Source: CAZFRF01 sp964540925
Lineage (GTDB): Bacteria > Patescibacteriota > Microgenomatia > Levybacterales > UBA12049
DNA length: 15,503 nucleotides
Direction of reading: 5' to 3'
Assembly (NCBI GenBank): GCA_964540925.1
Contig: CAZIOR010000014.1
Span: forward strand, 1 to 15,503
The position numbers and the translations under genes were made by a program. Positions 12,564-15,503 of this stretch are shown here, one piece after another. The notes under the pieces are model-generated. The model was not told the DNA's origin and did no database searches. It was given only the letters and a program-made list of their open reading frames with translations. The stretch's first letter is position 1. Each line of letters begins with the position of its first letter.

Positions 12564-14727
12564 CTGCTAAATATTTAGCTTCAAATCTTGGCCACTTAGA
12601 AATCATAAGGTATTCCCCACTTCCCCATAGTTTCTGGAAGATCTCTTCTGTAATAAAAGGCATGAATGGATGTAAAAGTTTTAAAATTATTAAAAAGCTT
12701 GAAGTTAATACTTTAAATGTTATCTTAGATTCTTCATCGTTTTTACTTAGTGACTCTTTAGATTTTTCAATAAAATAGTCAGCAAATCTATGCCATGCAA
12801 AATCATAGAGCTTTTCTGAGGCTAAATTGAATTGGAAGGAATCTATATTTTTAGTAATATCTAAGCTTAAATCTTTTATTTCCGAAGCAAGCTCTTTGGT
12901 TGAATCGGATTTATAATCTTTTAATCCTTCTAATAACTCGTTTAAACTTAGACTTGAAACTTTTAGCTCTGGCTTCTGACTCATTTGATATTCAATAAAT
13001 CTAGCCATATTCCAAAGCTTATTGGCAAATTTTCTGGCTGCATCTAGCTTAGTATATGACAACGATTGATCGTTACCAGTGGCATTACCATAAATGAGAG
13101 CAAATCTTACCGCATCAGCCCCATATTGATCTATTAATTCTAAAGGATTAACAACATTTCCTTTGCTTTTGCTCATTTTTTTACCATAAGGATCATTTAC
13201 TAATCCATGGAATAAAACATTTTTAAATGGTATCTCCCCTGTTACATAAACTCCAAGTATTACCATTCTTGAAACCCAAGCTTTAAGAATGTCATAAGCA
13301 GTTTCCATAACTGAAGTTGGATAAAATGTTGCAAAGTCTTCTTTTTCTGCTGTTTTTAAAGTAACATATGGCCATTGCCCCGAAGAAAACCAAGTATCAA
13401 AAGTGTCAGTATCTTGAACTAAATTATTTCCCGAGCATTTCCCGCATTTTTCCCTAATTTCACCCTCTGTTACGCTCCACTCCCCACAGTCCTGACATTT
13501 CCAAGCTGGAATTCTAATGCCCCAAACAATTTGCCTGGAAATATTCCAATCTTTTAATCCATCTAACCATTGGAAATAGATTGTTTCAAAATTTTTAGGT
13601 GTAATTTTAATTTTTCCTGTTTTTACTACTTCAATTGCTTTTTTCTTTAAACCATCTACCTTAACAAACCATTGCTCTAATGGAAGCGGTTCAATTGGGT
13701 TTTTGCATTTATAGCAAAGAGCAATTCTATGAACATAGTTTTCATCTATATGATCAATTAGTCCCTTTTCTTGCATTTCAGCAACAACCTGCTTTCTAGC
13801 TTCTTTTGCATATAAACCCTCAAACTTACCAGCTTTAGCCATCATTTTACCGTCATAACCAATAACCTGAACTAAAGGCAAATTATGTCTCTTAGAAACT
13901 TCAAAATCGTCGAAATCATGGGCTGGAGTAATTTTTACAACACCTGTACCGAACTCCGGATCCACAAACTCATCAGCAACAACCTTGATCTTAGCCTTGC
14001 CTAAAACTGTTTCTATTTCAATTTCTTTACCAATGTATTCCAGATAGCGCTTGTCTTTAGGATTTACGGCTACAGCTGTATCTCCAAACTTAGTTTCCGG
14101 TCTAGTTGTGGCTAAAACTAGTGGACCATATTTAATGTAATACAAAGGATTATTTCTCTCTTCATAAACAACCTCCAGGTCTGAAAAGCTCGTCCCATCA
14201 AACGTACAATAGTTTACTAGTTTATAATCTCTATAGACTAATGAGTCGTCATACATTTTCTTAAATGTTTGATAAACCAGCTTCACAATATCTGGATCTA
14301 GGGTATACTTTTCTCTTGACCAATCTAGAGAAAGACCAAGTTTTCTTAACTGATTCTCAATTCCTCCCCTATTCTCTTCTACGTATTCAAAGATCATTTT
14401 ATAAAGTGTTTCTTGATCAAAATCTAACCTAGATTTACCTTCTGCTTTTAGTTTTTTTTCAAAAACAAATTGAGTTTCAATTCCAGCATGATCTGTGCCC
14501 GGAAGCCAAAGGGTTTTATCGCCTAACATTCTGTGATATCTAATTAAAATGTCTTCCACGGTAAACATTGCGTGACCAAAATGGAGTGCGCCATTAGCAT
14601 TTGGTGGTGGCAAAATTATTGAAAATGGTTTTCCGTGTGGATTTATTTCTGGCTTAAAAAAACCTTTTTCTTCCCAAACTTTATAATTTTTCTCTTCTGT
14701 GGCTTTATGATCGTAAACTTTGTCCAT
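12544..14727 (-). CDS. valS: Valyl-tRNA synthetase (short form)
   Basis: Charges tRNA-Val with valine and removes mischarged threonine. Class I signatures are clear: HIGH-type HFGH (49-52) after ILPPPNANGAL, and KMSKS (517-521) in GKKMSKSKGNVV. The editing (CP1) domain has ATTRPETKFGDTAVAVNP and the conserved HDF (270-272) in TPAHDFDDFEV. Zinc-type cysteine pairs are C338/C341, C411/C414 and C428/C431. ISRQIVWGIRIPAW (397-410) separates ValS from LeuS and IleS. An anticodon-binding domain fills about 560-715. At 727 aa it is much shorter than usual bacterial ValS (about 870-950) and ends at HPFMPFITEEIFQKLWG...W, lacking the C-terminal coiled-coil arm. A consensus extended -10 lies 6 nt before the ATG. 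Confidence 0.95.
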   Translation of the reverse strand: MDKVYDHKATEEKNYKVWEEKGFFKPEINPHGKPFSIILPPPNANGALHFGHAMFTVEDILIRYHRMLGDKTLWLPGTDHAGIETQFVFEKKLKAEGKSRLDFDQETLYKMIFEYVEENRGGIENQLRKLGLSLDWSREKYTLDPDIVKLVYQTFKKMYDDSLVYRDYKLVNYCTFDGTSFSDLEVVYEERNNPLYYIKYGPLVLATTRPETKFGDTAVAVNPKDKRYLEYIGKEIEIETVLGKAKIKVVADEFVDPEFGTGVVKITPAHDFDDFEVSKRHNLPLVQVIGYDGKMMAKAGKFEGLYAKEARKQVVAEMQEKGLIDHIDENYVHRIALCYKCKNPIEPLPLEQWFVKVDGLKKKAIEVVKTGKIKITPKNFETIYFQWLDGLKDWNISRQIVWGIRIPAWKCQDCGEWSVTEGEIREKCGKCSGNNLVQDTDTFDTWFSSGQWPYVTLKTAEKEDFATFYPTSVMETAYDILKAWVSRMVILGVYVTGEIPFKNVLFHGLVNDPYGKKMSKSKGNVVNPLELIDQYGADAVRFALIYGNATGNDQSLSYTKLDAARKFANKLWNMARFIEYQMSQKPELKVSSLSLNELLEGLKDYKSDSTKELASEIKDLSLDITKNIDSFQFNLASEKLYDFAWHRFADYFIEKSKESLSKNDEESKITFKVLTSSFLIILKLLHPFMPFITEEIFQKLWGSGEYLMISKWPRFEAKYLADEEINE
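13428..13444 (+). repeat. 17-bp inverted repeat, copy 2 (inside valS)
   Basis: Plus-strand TTCCCGAGCATTTCCCG is the exact reverse complement of 12526-12542, 885 bp away. In valS it encodes the zinc-ribbon segment GKCSGN including C431. It too is built from repeated TTTCCC units. Confidence 0.85.
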
Positions 14728-14733
14728 TAAGCT

Positions 14734-14742
14734 ATTTTAACA
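14734..14742 (-). promoter_or_regulatory. Extended -10 promoter of valS (leaderless)
   Basis: TGTTAAAAT (14742-14734) lies in the 26-nt gap after the preceding gene and ends 6 nt before the valS ATG, so transcription should begin on the ATG. Confidence 0.6.
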
Positions 14743-14753
14743 TAGCCTCGAGG

Positions 14754-15503
14754 CTAACTCAATGCAGCTTCAACTAACTTATATCCCCTGGTTTTAACTG
14801 TTAAAATTTCAAAATTATTAGCTTGATTCTTCAATTTACTTCTCACTCTTGCAACTAATTTATCAACTGCCCAATCTGACACACCTAATTCTTCCTCCTC
14901 TGGCCAAACAACTTCAATTATTTCTTCTCTTTCGCAAATCTTGTCTTTATTTTCTAACAAAAAATTAAAGAGTATATTTTCTTTTTTACTAAATTCTTTT
15001 GCATTATCCTTAGCTTCAGTTTGTAAGGATTTATTTAAAACAAATTCCTCAAAAAGCAAGCTAAATATAGAATTATTTGCGCCTTTGGTTGTGATAAATC
15101 CTGTATCCCATAAATACGCTCCCTCTTTCTTTTCTTCTGGCAATATGTTTTCTTTTTTAGCAACTTTAATTAAAATATCCTGTTCTTTTTTATCTAAAGT
15201 TTCCCAAAGTTCTTCTGACTGAAAACTAATTCTTTCATCATTTAGTAAGCCTTGATAAAGATCTTCTTTAGTTTTAATCATATTCCCTTTTTCATGTAGA
15301 AAAATTAATGCCAGTTGTAAGTATTGGGTATATCCATCAACTAAATCAAAAAAATAGGTTTCATATTCAGTATTTAGCTTAAAACCTGATCTTTTCTTAT
15401 ATGCCTCAAAAATTATTCTTACATCTTCCCTGGTTGCTGGCTTTAGATACATATTTCTAAAAAAAACAGACCAAGATGTACTTGGAGCAAGCTGTGGCAC
15501 AAG
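14754..15503 (-). CDS. C-terminal part of a probable STAND-type ATPase/winged-helix regulator (partial)
   Basis: The reading frame is open to the window edge, so the N-terminus is missing; the first visible Met (15500) is probably internal. About 250 residues are seen. Residues 10-75 (SVFFRNMYLKPATREDV... and GYTQYLQLALIFLHEKG) resemble the helical lid after the nucleotide-binding domain of STAND/AAA ATPases. Residues 95-155 look like a first winged helix (LDKKEQDILIKVAKKEN, then GFITTKG). Residues 172-246 match an OmpR/PhoB-type winged-helix DNA-binding domain: FNFLLENKDKICEREEIIEVVWP, the recognition helix region SDWAVDKLVARVRSKL, and the wing ILTVKTRGYKLV. It is probably an ATP-dependent transcription regulator; the ATPase part is inferred and lies outside the window. 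It precedes valS by 26 nt. Confidence 0.75.
   Translation of the reverse strand, partial: LVPQLAPSTSWSVFFRNMYLKPATREDVRIIFEAYKKRSGFKLNTEYETYFFDLVDGYTQYLQLALIFLHEKGNMIKTKEDLYQGLLNDERISFQSEELWETLDKKEQDILIKVAKKENILPEEKKEGAYLWDTGFITTKGANNSIFSLLFEEFVLNKSLQTEAKDNAKEFSKKENILFNFLLENKDKICEREEIIEVVWPEEEELGVSDWAVDKLVARVRSKLKNQANNFEILTVKTRGYKLVEAALS

Noticed and set aside
1..15503. Alternative genetic code (UGA as glycine)
   Set aside because: TGA ends several genes at the expected position, including ruvA and the 128-aa and 183-aa genes, and no conserved protein is interrupted by an in-frame TGA.
1..15503. CRISPR array, insertion sequence or rRNA gene
   Set aside because: No regularly spaced repeats, transposase motifs or rRNA-like stretches were seen. 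The only exact repeats noticed are the bL25 tail repeat and the 17-bp inverted pair.

Overview
The window is A+T-rich, very densely packed bacterial DNA. The longest stretch without a gene is the 125 bp between two divergent genes at 678-802, and no gap reaches 300 bp. Small genome style (no room between genes, a 727-residue ValS, many short lineage-specific proteins, few Shine-Dalgarno sequences) and ordinary core genes suggest a Candidate Phyla Radiation / Patescibacteria organism, possibly of the Microgenomates group. This is inference, since there is no 16S rRNA here. TGA is used as a stop (end of ruvA, end of the 128-aa gene, end of the 183-aa gene), which argues against the UGA-recoding Gracilibacteria/Absconditabacteria.

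Layout from left to right: tRNA-Asn(GUU) on the minus strand. A 183-aa protein with a possible PD-(D/E)XK nuclease signature (minus) diverges from two unknown genes of 78 and 193 aa (plus). Then come pyruvate kinase (plus), converging on the primase-sigma pair dnaG-rpoD (minus); purA (plus), divergent from dnaG; an unrecognised basic, disordered 171-aa protein followed by an MBL-fold hydrolase (plus); two small predicted membrane proteins (minus); the Holliday-junction operon ruvC-ruvA-ruvB (minus); rplY for ribosomal protein bL25 (plus), divergent from ruvC; and valS plus a one-TM TPR-like gene (minus). At the right edge is the C-terminal part of a probable STAND-type ATPase/winged-helix regulator that runs off the window.

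The most striking signal is transcriptional. Nearly every gene that is not tightly coupled to an upstream gene has a sigma70-type promoter whose -10 box lies only 6-13 nt before the start codon, predicting leaderless or nearly leaderless mRNAs. Those with a -35 box mostly read TTGnnn, 17 bp, TAnnnT. Most minus-strand genes have an extended -10 (TGnTAnnnT). The sigma factor encoded in the same window keeps the region 2.4, 3.0 and 4.2 residues that read these elements. Three convergent gene pairs overlap at their stop codons by 4-9 nt, leaving no room for ordinary intrinsic terminators.

Functionally the window mixes information processing (priming, transcription initiation, recombination/branch migration, ribosome, aminoacylation) with two metabolic enzymes (pyruvate kinase and adenylosuccinate synthase). 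The pyruvate kinase has an unusual monovalent-cation site, with a lysine where the K+-binding serine normally sits.
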